A DNA stretch of 64,000 bases from Monosiga brevicollis MX1 (taxonomy: Eukaryota; Opisthokonta; Choanoflagellata; Craspedida; Salpingoecidae): assembly GCF_000002865.3 (NCBI RefSeq), contig NW_001865045.1, forward strand, positions 551,545-615,544, read 5' to 3'. Position numbers and translations under genes: made by a program. The notes beneath the pieces are model-generated. The model was not told the DNA's origin. It searched no databases and saw only the letters and a list, made by a program, of their open reading frames with translations. Below are positions 1 through 12,220 of the stretch, in pieces (within the stretch, counting starts at the first letter, position 1; each line of letters opens with the position of its first letter).

Positions 1-27
1 GAAGCTGCTCGCCTTCTGGGTGCAAGG

Positions 28-28
<1 letters not shown>

Positions 29-77
<49 letters not shown>
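29..77. repeat. (AC)n microsatellite
   Basis: About 24 uninterrupted AC units. It lies in the POLR1A intron that continues off the left edge of the window. Confidence 0.97.
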
Positions 78-82
<5 letters not shown>

Positions 83-93
83 CATATACGCAC

Positions 94-2025
94 CTTTGAT
101 GATAGCACCCAAAGTAATTGTTTGGCTATTTTCAAACGTCTGGCCACCCATCAAGGAAGGAGGGCGAAAGCTGCAGACCAGGTCAGATACCAAAGCAAGC
201 GTGAAAGGCACATGAATATGAGGGGGCTCAACACATCAAGGATGTCGACCAACAAGAAACGAGGCGCGAAAAAAAAAAAAAAAAAGGGAGGGATGCCCCA
301 ACCCGATCGAGAGCCAGATGCAGTGTGCTGCTGGCTGACACTTGGACTATAGATGATGGCGAAAGGACGTCAATCATACCGGTTGGGGGGCACGGGAAGG
401 ACCCGAAGGAAGAACGACTCATAGCTGCTAATGCGGGTGGCCGAGCCATCATCGTTGACGCCCAGCACGCGGCTGGCGAAAATGTTGGTGAGCAAGTCTG
501 CGTGACGAGCCCAAAGCTCGCGCTGCGAAACACCAGCTCGGTTAGCATACTGTACAAGTATTGCATCGAATGGCGTGATGTTCACGCAGAGACGAAAGAC
601 AACGCCAGCGTACCAAATGTTCGCGCGCCTGGCTAGGAGAGATGTAAAGGCGCTCTTTGGGGTCGTGACTTTTGATTTGCTGAAGGACAGACTGGGCATA
701 GTCTGACTCGACCGTCGCAACGGGACGCGCGGGTTTGCGGGCTCCTTCGTCACTCTCGTCGCCACTGCCCTCGGAGCTTTCATGGCCACTGTCCTCACCA
801 CGTGGCTCGTCACGATGACCCGAGGTCAAGTAAGCCTCGGCAATTGAGGGTAGCAAGGGCATTTCTTCGAGTTTTTGAGCGACCATGCGTGCGCGCTGTT
901 TTTGGGGCAAAGGCTGCATGGGGACCAGATAAAGAGGCAGGGTACAGCACAATGGCATGGGCAAGCGACAACATTAGTGTGCGATGCATAAGTTGTAGTC
1001 TGAGTAAGACGCTGTTGGGCCATCCATATATGGTGATCCGCAAAACATACGTTGGCAAAAATCTTGACAGAAGCTTCGTGGGTGAGACGGCGAGAAGCGG
1101 CGCCGCAGTGCTACAGGAAATGCCATCAGCGTCAGCGAGAGACTAGCCGATGGGCAGCCAGGGACGTACGCCCTGTCCAAGCGCGCCAGTCGAATCAACA
1201 ATTCCGGAAAACAAGGCAAGGGGAACATACAGCGCAAGATTTGATGTTGACGGTATTCTTGAGAAAGGCTTCAATGAGCTCACGACGATACTTGGCCACG
1301 TGGATGGAGTTGGCAGGATTAGGGCGCTCTGAGGCTTGACGCTCCATGACGCGGGCCATGCTAGCCTCAAAGGCTGCCCGAAGGTGCTCCGGGCCTTCAC
1401 TGGGGTCTTGACCCTCATCACTGGGCAGGCGCGGGAGGTCGAGGGCATCCTCCAGGTTGCGGGCCTCGACCAGGGCGTCGCGAGCGAGCAGGTCCAATTG
1501 GTGCTGCAACAACTGAAGGGGAACGTCGCCGGCCTTGAATTTGTGACAGAGACGGCATTTGGCACGAAGAAGCTGGTACAACTGCTGGAAAAAGAGCGGG
1601 TGATACACATGCACGGGCAGCTCAATGTGGCCCATGTGGCCAGGGCAGTGTGTGCCCAAAAGATGGCAAGTGGTGCAGCGTTCCGAGTTGTCCACAGGGC
1701 CCAGGGCTGGGTCGTACAGACCCCCGATCATGGGGTTGTTCAACTCATCAAAACCATCGGCATGGCTGATGCCCTTGACGGAAAGACGACGCGTCGTGGC
1801 ATCATCGAACATGCCAAAGGAAACGCCACGGACCTGTGGTTGACATTCCACGTAGTTGAGACCAGATAATGAGGAGGTAACACACGGCAAGAGGCATGGA
1901 AAGAGGCGATGTAGCAAGAACTTCGGAGGCCGGGCAGAGCAAGGCCGGGCAGAGCAAGGCCGAGCGGGGCAGGAGAAGGGCCGCCGTCAACTTACGTAGT
2001 GGTCCTGCAGCGGGGTTGGCTCCAT
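94..2025 (-). CDS. POLR1A: RNA polymerase I largest subunit (5' part, gene runs off the left edge)
   Basis: This encodes the start of the largest subunit of RNA polymerase I (RPA190/POLR1A), the nucleolar enzyme that transcribes rDNA. Exons in reading order: 1996-2025 (start MEPTPLQDHY), 1231-1833, 1051-1110, 614-913, 380-522, 94-170. The phases agree. Seen: VRGVSFGM, then the clamp-core zinc ligands CTTCHLLGTHCPGHMGHIEL, a second CAHCGA pair made by joining exons 2 and 3, and the segment VLPVPPNRFRPPSLMGG (exons 5-6), typical of subunit beta'-like clamp sequence. An acidic, poorly conserved insert lies in exon 4 (614-913), as in other POLR1A proteins. The catalytic NADFDGD is beyond the window. 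An alternative acceptor 18 bp inside exon 4 is possible. The identity is firm; only about the first 400 residues are present. Confidence 0.93.
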
Positions 2026-2620
2026 GGCAGCGGTCGCGTCCACCCAAGTGGCAAGCGGGCCTGAGCACTAGGAGATGGAGACACACACGCCTCCCGAACC
2101 AAGGCCACGCTGAATCTTCCAAGGCTCACAGTTCACGCCAAAGCGCACGCATGCGCGCTCCCGAAGCAACGAGCTGTCCAGCCGACGAGACAACAACACA
2201 ACGACTCGACCATGCGGCGAGCCGAGCGGGGCGACAGCACGCGGATGAATGAAGGTGAAGGTGTCACCAACAACTCTCAAGTGTATCCGCGACCATGTGT
2301 ACGCAACACCATTTTGTTACACCTGTTGTTCCGGCCATTTTCGCCTCGAGATGTCAGATAAACTTTTGGTGCCTTTCTTTTGTTTGATTTCGTTGGATTT
2401 GATTCTTACGCTCAAGGCGTGATCGATTGGTGGTTGAGGGGGCTGCCCGGCTCGGCGGGGCGCCTAGAACCCATCCAACACGAGGCTTCCAGGCCTTCTT
2501 GCATACGCACTCGCATGCACACACGCACACAGACTATCATACTACAAACGCGTATGTGAAGAAGGCATCAATCAGCGGTACAAATCTTGAAATGAAACAC
2601 ATGGCCACAGGCGATCCGTG
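2026..2620. other. Intergenic POLR1A 5' side / SPG21 3' side
   Basis: Both flanking genes are on the minus strand, so this stretch must hold the POLR1A promoter and the SPG21 3' end. A GC-rich segment (1900-2250) with short repeats of a gcaggcc-like word lies across POLR1A intron 1 and upstream. I see no convincing coding exon. Confidence 0.5.
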
Positions 2621-3379
2621 TCACAGTGCGTCGTCGTCAATATCATCAAAAGTTGCGTCGCCCACGAGATCCGCCCGCTGCTGCTTTGATCTCTTTTTCT
2701 TCCCGTGTGGACGGGTGGCCACCGCTGGTGCGGGGGCGGCAACGGCAGAAGCCACGGGCTCGGGTGCGTTGGTGGCAACTGGCGCTGCTTGTGGGTTGGG
2801 CATTGGATCCGCATGTGCGGGGCTCTTTTCTTCACCATCACTATTCTCGGGAACTGATGCCCAAGCATCTTCCTCGCCTTCATCCAGAATGGGCCCCGTG
2901 GCGTTAAAGCTGTCGCTGTCACAGGCAGATGCGGCCGTTCCTGCAAATCTCATCAAGTGGATCTGTATCGATGTCAATGATGAGATGCCCTGAACGTGCC
3001 CTCACGGCTGGACCCGGGGAGAGGAGCCACATGCCAAGAGGGAAGGCAAGTTTCAACACGTGACACACCTTGATGAAAATGTTGACTTCGTCAGAACGGG
3101 CCAAGTATGGGAAGTTGCCGCCCTCCTGGGAAATTGGCAGGAGGGAGAAAGAGTGAAGCAGAGACGGCGTGAGCAGCTAGCAATGAGCGGGTGGTTGCTT
3201 AAAAAGAATGAGCGAGAGCGCCGTACTTTGAGTTGCGCGAGCTTGGCCTGAGGAAAGCTCTTGTAAAGGTCGTCCTTGACGCGGTCAGAGATGACACAGT
3301 CGTCATTGACATCCATAATTGTCACCTGAGTCATGATACCCGAATGAATACTTGGGTGAGCAATACGGGTGCACTCGTC

Positions 3380-3462
<83 letters not shown>

Positions 3463-3488
3463 TGTGTCTGTGTCTGTGTCTGTGTCTG

Positions 3489-3575
<87 letters not shown>

Positions 3576-3605
3576 GTGTGTGTGTGTGTGTGTCTGTGTG
3601 TGTGT

Positions 3606-3639
<34 letters not shown>

Positions 3640-3671
3640 CTGTGTGTCTGTGTGTGTCTGTGTGTGTGTGT

Positions 3672-3708
<37 letters not shown>

Positions 3709-4858
3709 TGTCTGTCTGTGTGTCTGTGTCTGTGTCTGTGTCTGTGTGTGATCGGCAAGCAGGCAGTGCAATTGGATGAAGCCAATGGCGTGATACCTTG
3801 ACACCCTGATTGGTAATGTGGTGAGGCTCGACATAGGCAGGCTTGATGTTGAGCAGGAGACGTGAAAGCAAGTCCCGTCGTGTCAGCTCCTCCAACTGCA
3901 GCGCGACCAATTCGAAACGTGAGAGATCCAGCTCCACACAAATAACCTGGCCTGGCAAGCAAGCAAGCAAGCGACGGGCTCCAAACAACCTACCCGTTCA
4001 ACCATAAAGTCAGTTGATTCAGCAATGTCCGGGTGAAGTCCATCAGCGCGCAGATTATCCAGCAGGAGCCAACGGAGAAAGAAGAGGGGCGAGCATTTGA
4101 GCCTGATCCAAAAAAAGGAATGCGATCGTTCAGGCAGGTTGTCAGGCAGGTTGTAAGAGAGAGAATGGCCGATCGCGTCCCGGATTGGCATGTCGTTGCT
4201 GCAAACTGCACAGTCAAGGGAAGGATAGACGACACCAAAAAAAAGGAGACATACAGTGTGGGGGGAGGAAGATCAAAGACGGCCGTATCGGTAAAGCCGT
4301 TGATGAGAAAGAGGGAGGCTACACGGATCCGTTGATCGGGCTGGGTACTCGTAAACTGGGCAAACTTTTGTGCCAGGAAAGCACCCAGGCTGGCACCAAC
4401 CATGTGAAGCTGTACGGCGATAGACAGAAGGTGAGCGACGGACGAAGGCCTCAGCGCTGAGTGGCATGCTCGGCGAGTGCGAGTGCGCGTGCAAGGCAAA
4501 GGCAAAGGGCAGCACCTACGTTTTTAAGCTTGAGCTGACTGCAGAGTTGTGCTAGCGCCGTACAAAAAGTGTCGATATCTTGAATGCCCTCGGGATAGGA
4601 AAGCGCGATCGAGCGAAATCCGAGGCTGGCCAGTGGCATCATCTGACGAAACCAGACATCGGCCGTGCCAGAGACGGGCGGTAGGAAGACAATCGGGTTC
4701 TTGATGGTGCGTGGACCATGATCAAAGAGTCGCCATGTGAAAGTCTGTTTGCCAATCTGCACACTAATGTGTTGCAGGGGCACAGAAGAACGAAACGAAC
4801 TGTACTCCACCGAACGAGCAATCTCGCTGCGATCGTCGCGCAAACTGCTCTCGGCCAT
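2621..4858 (-). CDS. SPG21: Maspardin (SPG21), alpha/beta-hydrolase-fold protein
   Basis: Maspardin is an alpha/beta-hydrolase-like protein of endosomes and the trans-Golgi network, thought to be a non-enzymatic adaptor. Seven exons: 4520-4858, 4255-4409, 3994-4102, 3797-3946, 3227-3325, 3069-3125, 2621-2962. They sum to 416 codons in frame. Family signatures in order: [34 protein letters not shown] (nucleophile-elbow region), [44 protein letters not shown] and IHLMRFAGT. It is about 100 residues longer than the human protein. Most of the excess is a low-complexity acidic and Ala/Pro-rich C-terminal tail with a basic KKKRSK cluster, all in the last exon. Intron 4 is filled by a composite microsatellite. 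It is divergent with the SRPK gene. Confidence 0.95.
3380..3750. repeat. Composite (GT)n-(CTGT)n-(GT)n microsatellite
   Basis: About 370 bp of simple repeat inside SPG21 intron 4. It has a (GT) block to about 3460, GTGTCT units, roughly 25 TCTG tetranucleotides to about 3572, then mixed GT/CTGT to 3750. The order suggests successive point changes followed by slippage. Many long ORFs of His-Thr or Cys-Val codons across it are artefacts. Confidence 0.97.
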
Positions 4859-6247
4859 GATGCAGCCTCACGGTATGGTACTCAAACCCCCCTATTCTAA
4901 GATCAGTGGTTGGAATTCCGATGGCCCTTTGCCCCAGGCCGTTCCTCTCAACACCACCGCCTTGGGATCTCTAGTGCGCGCTGATCCCGCTGTTCGTCGA
5001 TTGAAAGTTTGAGCCGCAGCAAGCAAGGGGAACGGGGAAACTGTAAAGGCCGGATGCTCCAAGTGCGGAAGTGTAGCTTGATCACACTTTTACCGAGGTA
5101 CTTAAATTATCTGACAATCGCTCGCTACCAACTGTGTCAACCCTTTCCAGTGGATGCTCAAAGAGGCTGTGTGCAAAAATTTGTATCATTGGAAGCCGGG
5201 TTTTCCTGGTTGACTGATTACGCAGGTGGCTAACCTTGAAGCCTGGGGGTGTAGGGAACAGGTGTTGCAGGTTCGGCAGGGGTGGGGCTGATTGGCAGCC
5301 GGCTCGTTGGCTTTGAAGCTGGCTGACTTGCGGGTTCGTAACGTGATCGTAGACTCAACAAGACGACAGAATGACTCAACGTGTGGCAGCGTTGATGAAC
5401 AAGAGGATGCTTGTGCTCAACTAAAACTTTTGCCCTACGAAAGCGAAACTCGACTCGCGTTCATCGCCCCATGCCTCATACCCTCAAACTTGTCGCCTTC
5501 ACCTCGCTTATCCCCTCTTCTCCCCTCTTCTCCCGCTCCTCCCCGCTCGCTCCTCCCCACTCTCTTCCAACCCGCCAGTTCTCCCGCCAGCCCCTGTGCT
5601 CCCGATCCCGACCCCAACCCTAACCCTAACCCTGCTTAGACACATGATTCATATGTGTGCTTGTTCACTCCTCTCCCTACGACTGTCCTTCGCATTTCAC
5701 ACAAACATCGAGGGAGGACAACAACTGTTTTCAACGGTACGTCAACTCTTGGCTCTGCTTCGTGACTAAGACGAGAGAGCCTGTAGGGCCCTTTTGGCGG
5801 TGCCGGGGTTCTTGGTCGGCTGTGCTCGGGCTTGCTCGGCTTCTTGCCGCGTTGCCTTGCTTGAGGGGCACCGGATGGGATGTGGCGTGTTGTTGTTGTT
5901 GTTTTTAGCCTTGTGACGCTGCTCTGAAACTTGCCCTGTCGGCTCACTTTTTTTTGCTGCCCTTGTGACCCCTTCATGTAGACACCCCACAGGCGTGCCT
6001 CATTGGGTCGGGCTCGCGTCTCTCGCCCTCGTCTTGCTTTGGCTTGCACAGCCCCGCCCGGTCGCTTGGTCATCCGGTCGCGCCACTTTTTTCCCGTCCG
6101 TATTCTTGGCTTGAGTGGTTGGGGTGTGGGAAGAAGTGCTTTTTGCCTGGGCTCTTGTCTTGGTGGGTTAGTGCAGGGTCCGCGGCCGTCGCCGGTGTTG
6201 GGGACACAACATCGGGACCAGGCGCCCCCTTCCCTCCCATCGGCAAC
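4859..6247. promoter_or_regulatory. Divergent intergenic region SPG21 / SRPK
   Basis: 1.39 kb between two divergent start codons. It contains a pyrimidine-rich block (about 5500-5600), a short CCCTAA array (about 5614-5634), and GC-rich sequence up to the SRPK start. No conserved coding exon was recognised. It probably holds both promoters and the SRPK 5' leader. Confidence 0.5.
5614..5634 (+). repeat. Short interstitial telomere-like CCCTAA array
   Basis: The sequence ccccaaccctaaccctaac is followed by cctgc, which is just under three CCCTAA (TTAGGG-type) units in the SPG21/SRPK divergent region. It may be a telobox-like promoter word or a chance/repair-derived scrap. Confidence 0.7.
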
Positions 6248-8354
<2,107 letters not shown>

Positions 8355-9229
8355 GGGGTTTTCGACCGACACCATGCTTACATTTCAGCTTTACCCAATT
8401 GGATAGGCATCTTGTTAAACACAAAATCAACATCCGTTCGTTCATTTGTTTGAGACAGATGTTGAGCTTGCCTGCGGACATTTTCTCAAGTGCAACGACA
8501 TGATACGGTGTGTGGATGAAGCGATGGGATGGGAACATGGTCGATGTACCATTCGCGTGCCAGGGCTTGACATCCTTGTGTCAACCACCCTGTGATCGGC
8601 GCACCCCCTGTCGTCGGCAACTAATATGATAAAATCACATAATACTGGTAATAATGTTATTATCAACATGCAAGTTATCAAGCGAGCGAGCGAGCGAGCG
8701 CGGCCTCCTCACCAGACTAGCAAACGCATGTCTTCCTGACACACCATATGGACCGCCGAAGTTGTGGGTACTTTTGAAACACAAGGAGGAATGCTAAAGA
8801 TCATTCACACATACATGACTTTTGTATTTAAAGAGTTTAAGAGTGTGCCGAGTCGACAAACTAAATCAGCATGGAGCGAGAGACAGAGACAGAGACAGCG
8901 ACAGAGACAGAGGAGACGGACTGAGCACACGCACAAAAAAAAAAAAAAAAGCCAAAATCCCCCCTAAAAAAAAAAAGAACTTGAGCTCAGCTTGTCAGAC
9001 AACGCAATGCAAACTAGCCGTTACTTTTTTTTTTTTTTCCATGCATGCCGTCCAATGTTGAGTTAACAAAGTCGACAGCCAGTCATTCTGCGTCATATCA
9101 CACCCAGCGCCTCCTACACGGTGCTTCACAAAGCACGCTGGGCAAGAGCCAGCGAGCTTCAGTGGTCTTCGTGATTAAAGTCAGGGCTTTTTAAATCTCT
9201 CGTCTCAGACGTGTACACAACGGCTTGCC
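8355..9229. other. Intergenic SRPK 3' side / RNASEH2B 5' side
   Basis: 875 bp with no coding signal. It holds an AT-richer stretch (8600-8660), a GAGC tetranucleotide run (8680-8700), GACA-type repeats (8878-8915), and A and T homopolymers near 8936-8950, 8967-8976 and 9026-9039. The flanking genes are in tandem on the plus strand. Confidence 0.6.
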
Positions 9230-11125
9230 ATGGCGCGCGTGACGCTCCCCGTCGTCTTGCCTAGTACGTCATGCCCACCCGATGCTGGCTCGAGCGTGCC
9301 TCAGTCCCTCGTCACAAGACGGAATTTTGCCCGCAGGTGTCGTGGATGAACTTGAAGTCTTTAACCTTCCTAATCCAGCTTCAGGTGAGGCCAGTCATTA
9401 GGAGAATGTTGCTTGCGGCTCAAGGCAAAGCACGTCCCTTTGCGCTCAGGCGCGTCTGTTGCTCATGCACGGTTGACTGTTATCCGGTTCATCAGGCAAG
9501 CGCCAGTTTTACGGTCAAGATAAAAGCAGCAAGCGCCTTTACGAACTGATCCAAGTCGACAATGGCACCCCACGCTCCTGGCTGTTTGAGAAGCGTGTTC
9601 AATCAGGTGCCATGACCACCTTTTGCCCTGACGATGACTGTCTGCGTCCGAGGGCTCGGCAAGTGCTCACGCGGCCGGTACCGCCACGATGCTAGATGGC
9701 CGTCTCTTATTTGTAGCGCCGATCGACCCCCTCTTTCTCATGCTACCCGTACTCATGAGAGCTGTCCCTGCGGTTCGTGCATTCAAGCTTACTTGCCTTT
9801 TGTCTTTCGTGCCCAAGCTTGATCCGCCCGCGCTTCCGAAATGTGTCATCATTTCGTACTGTCTTGGTGAGCGGTGCTTATTTGCATCAAACATGTGCAT
9901 TTCCCTTAGGATGAACAATTCACCACAGCTGACAACATCTTCCACGACCCTGAAAACCCGGCGGTGACGCGCCTTGAGCATGTGCCTCAACTGGGTATGT
10001 CATCGCAGCCTGCTTGCAAATCCAATGCGATTGGTATGCCCGTCGCGCCGAAGCGGTGTTGGCTCAATCCAAGCTGACATGTCCGCAGATGCCATGCTGA
10101 GTTTGGTGTGTGATGCCAAGGGGGACGATGATTTCCGTGTTTATCGCATTAATGATGCCAAATTGCTGCAGTGGCTAATCGCCAAGGTATCCCTCGTGGC
10201 TTCTTGGCCCCTCTTCAATACAGCCGATGGGCTTTTCAAATGCCTTGCACGCTACTCAATCTTCTTCTGATCTCTGACACGCTTCCCTAGCTGGATACAA
10301 TGGCCGATGGCATCGCTGCCAACGAGGTATGTCTGCTGAACTGGCTCAAGCGCACGAGTCTGGAGGGCCTGTTCAACACCGTTCCCTGCCCATCAAAGGT
10401 TTCTCATGAACTCGATCGGGCTGGCTCACAGATCACACCTTCAGGCGTGGCCAGCGCCTCCTTCAAGGCGATAAGCACCCCAAGCAATGTCACTGCCCGC
10501 CAACGCTACAGCTATGCTGCCGGTATTGCGTTATTGACCATACACGACCAGGCCTCTGGAAGTCGATCACCGTTCATATCGATGCATCTTGGAAACACTT
10601 CACCCTAGGCATGCTGGGAGAATATGTGTCCAAGGACTTGCTTGTGCGCTTGCAACAAGAGCTTGGGTAAGCTGACTAGCACCTCGCGGTAGACCCAACG
10701 CTTCAATCGCTCACGGCTTGAATCTGTATGGTCGGTGCCGGGACAGACTTGAAGTGAGCAGCCGCGCAAAGCGCACACCCACTGCGGCGTCTGGCGATGG
10801 TGGCAAGTATGCTGGTCTGGCGCCCCTGGAAGACTATTCAAAAGTGGAGGCCAAAAAGGCCAAAAAGGTAATCACGAATTCAAGGAACATTCCTGCCCAT
10901 TAATTCAGTCAATCAGAGAGGAATCAACACAGTGCCCTTGATCAGAGTGCATTGCTCTTTCACATCGTTTCGCACTCCTTTCATGTGTAATTGCCTTTGT
11001 TTTCCTCTTAGGTCGCGGTAGCTACCGCTCCGAAAGGCTGTGTTGGTATCATGGCGGCGTTTGCAAAGGCAGCCAGCAAGAAACCTCCAGCGAAAAAGAC
11101 GAGCACAACCAAGAAGAGCAAATGA
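9230..11125 (+). CDS. RNASEH2B: Ribonuclease H2 subunit B
   Basis: Scaffold subunit of the RNase H2 trimer that removes ribonucleotides from DNA. Exons: 9230-9263, 9337-9384, 9496-9606, 9696-9763, 9910-9994, 10089-10186, 10291-10326, 10432-10522, 10609-10666, 10747-10867, 11012-11125. They sum exactly to 287 codons plus stop. Landmarks matching the human protein: SWLFEKRVQS followed by FVAPIDPLFLMLPVLMRA, YRINDAKLLQWLIAK, RYSYAAGMLGEYVSKDL, and the late acidic/Lys region with LEDYSKVEAKKAKK. The end of exon 4 uses a weak donor (GTCCCT); it was chosen because it alone gives the right phase and alignment. The C-terminal tail is Lys-rich and nuclear-signal-like. The PCNA-interacting motif at this point in human appears eroded (GIMAAFAK). 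Confidence 0.9.
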
Positions 11126-11419
11126 ACCGGTGCCGGAGTTGACATCTCATTCTCGACTCAAAGATGATTTTCTTTTTTTTCCGTGTGTTTTTTGCCACTC
11201 TTCGTTTTGGTTTCATTCATTTTTTAGCCTGCCTGAGCAATTGCTCTCTCCTCTGCAATTGTTAAAAAGGTGTATGTGGCGATGGTGATGGTGATTTACA
11301 CAGCTCAGCATGGGCACAGAGGCTCAGCTGGATGTAAATTTCGATTTGAAGCAGTATCTGGAAGATGGGTCAGGTTGCGTGAGCTTTCGGACGCGTTTTG
11401 AGGTGAGGTGAGGTGAGCG
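11126..11419. other. Convergent 3' intergenic region
   Basis: 294 bp between the RNASEH2B stop (+) and the DNMBP-like stop (-). It is T-rich after 11160 and has no other feature. Confidence 0.6.
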
Positions 11420-12188
11420 CTACAAATCCTCCACAAAGTTTGCCGGGACAAAGCCTTCGCGGCCATCTGCAGTGCGTGCAAACATCCAGTCAGTGTTTCC
11501 TGCCGGATCCGTGCGTGACAAGATGTCGAGCACGTCGCCTTCCGCACACTATAGAACACAGCGTAGGCAGGTGAGAATGGGTGGCAAATCGCTGGCAATT
11601 AGCGCTGCCAAAAGGGTTTACGGTGGGGCGAGCATGGCAGGCCAGCAACACACCGCTAGCTCTTCCTCAGAGGAAGGTTCGCACTCGTACAGGACTTTGA
11701 CCTGTCCCAGAACGGGTTTTGACCGGGATACGACGGTTGCAGGGTCCTCCTGAATGTACGTTTCCAACAACTCCAAGAAGCTGGCTGCGACAAAGCCTGC
11801 ATCACATGCAACACGATGATCGCGCAGTCAGCACACAGCCAACGCGCTTGTGGCAGAAACCAGCCTTGTGTGCAAACAGTATCCAAGCCTGAGCTTAGAC
11901 AGCCTCACCTTCGCGGCCATCGTCGGAACGGCATTGCCACCATTCTGCATTACCCTCCAAGTCCTGGAATGACAGAACGTCCACTTCCGTGCCCACTTCG
12001 AGCTGCAAGGAACAGACATGACAACACAGTGGTGAGATTGAACGCAGGCGGGCAAGTTGAGGGTATTCAAGGCACACACCTCGAGCTCTGCTGGATCCGT
12101 TGATTCAAAATAGTGCGATGCGATCGCCCGGCCGACAGCAGACACAAATTCGGCCTCTGGCTCCGGTTCCGGTTCGGTTTCCGGTTCC

Positions 12189-12220
<32 letters not shown>

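Noticed and set aside
3053-3988. Long ORFs of His-Thr, Cys-Val or Asp-Thr dipeptides over the SPG21 intron
   Set aside because: They read through the microsatellite. The flanking maspardin exons and splice sites show it is an intron.
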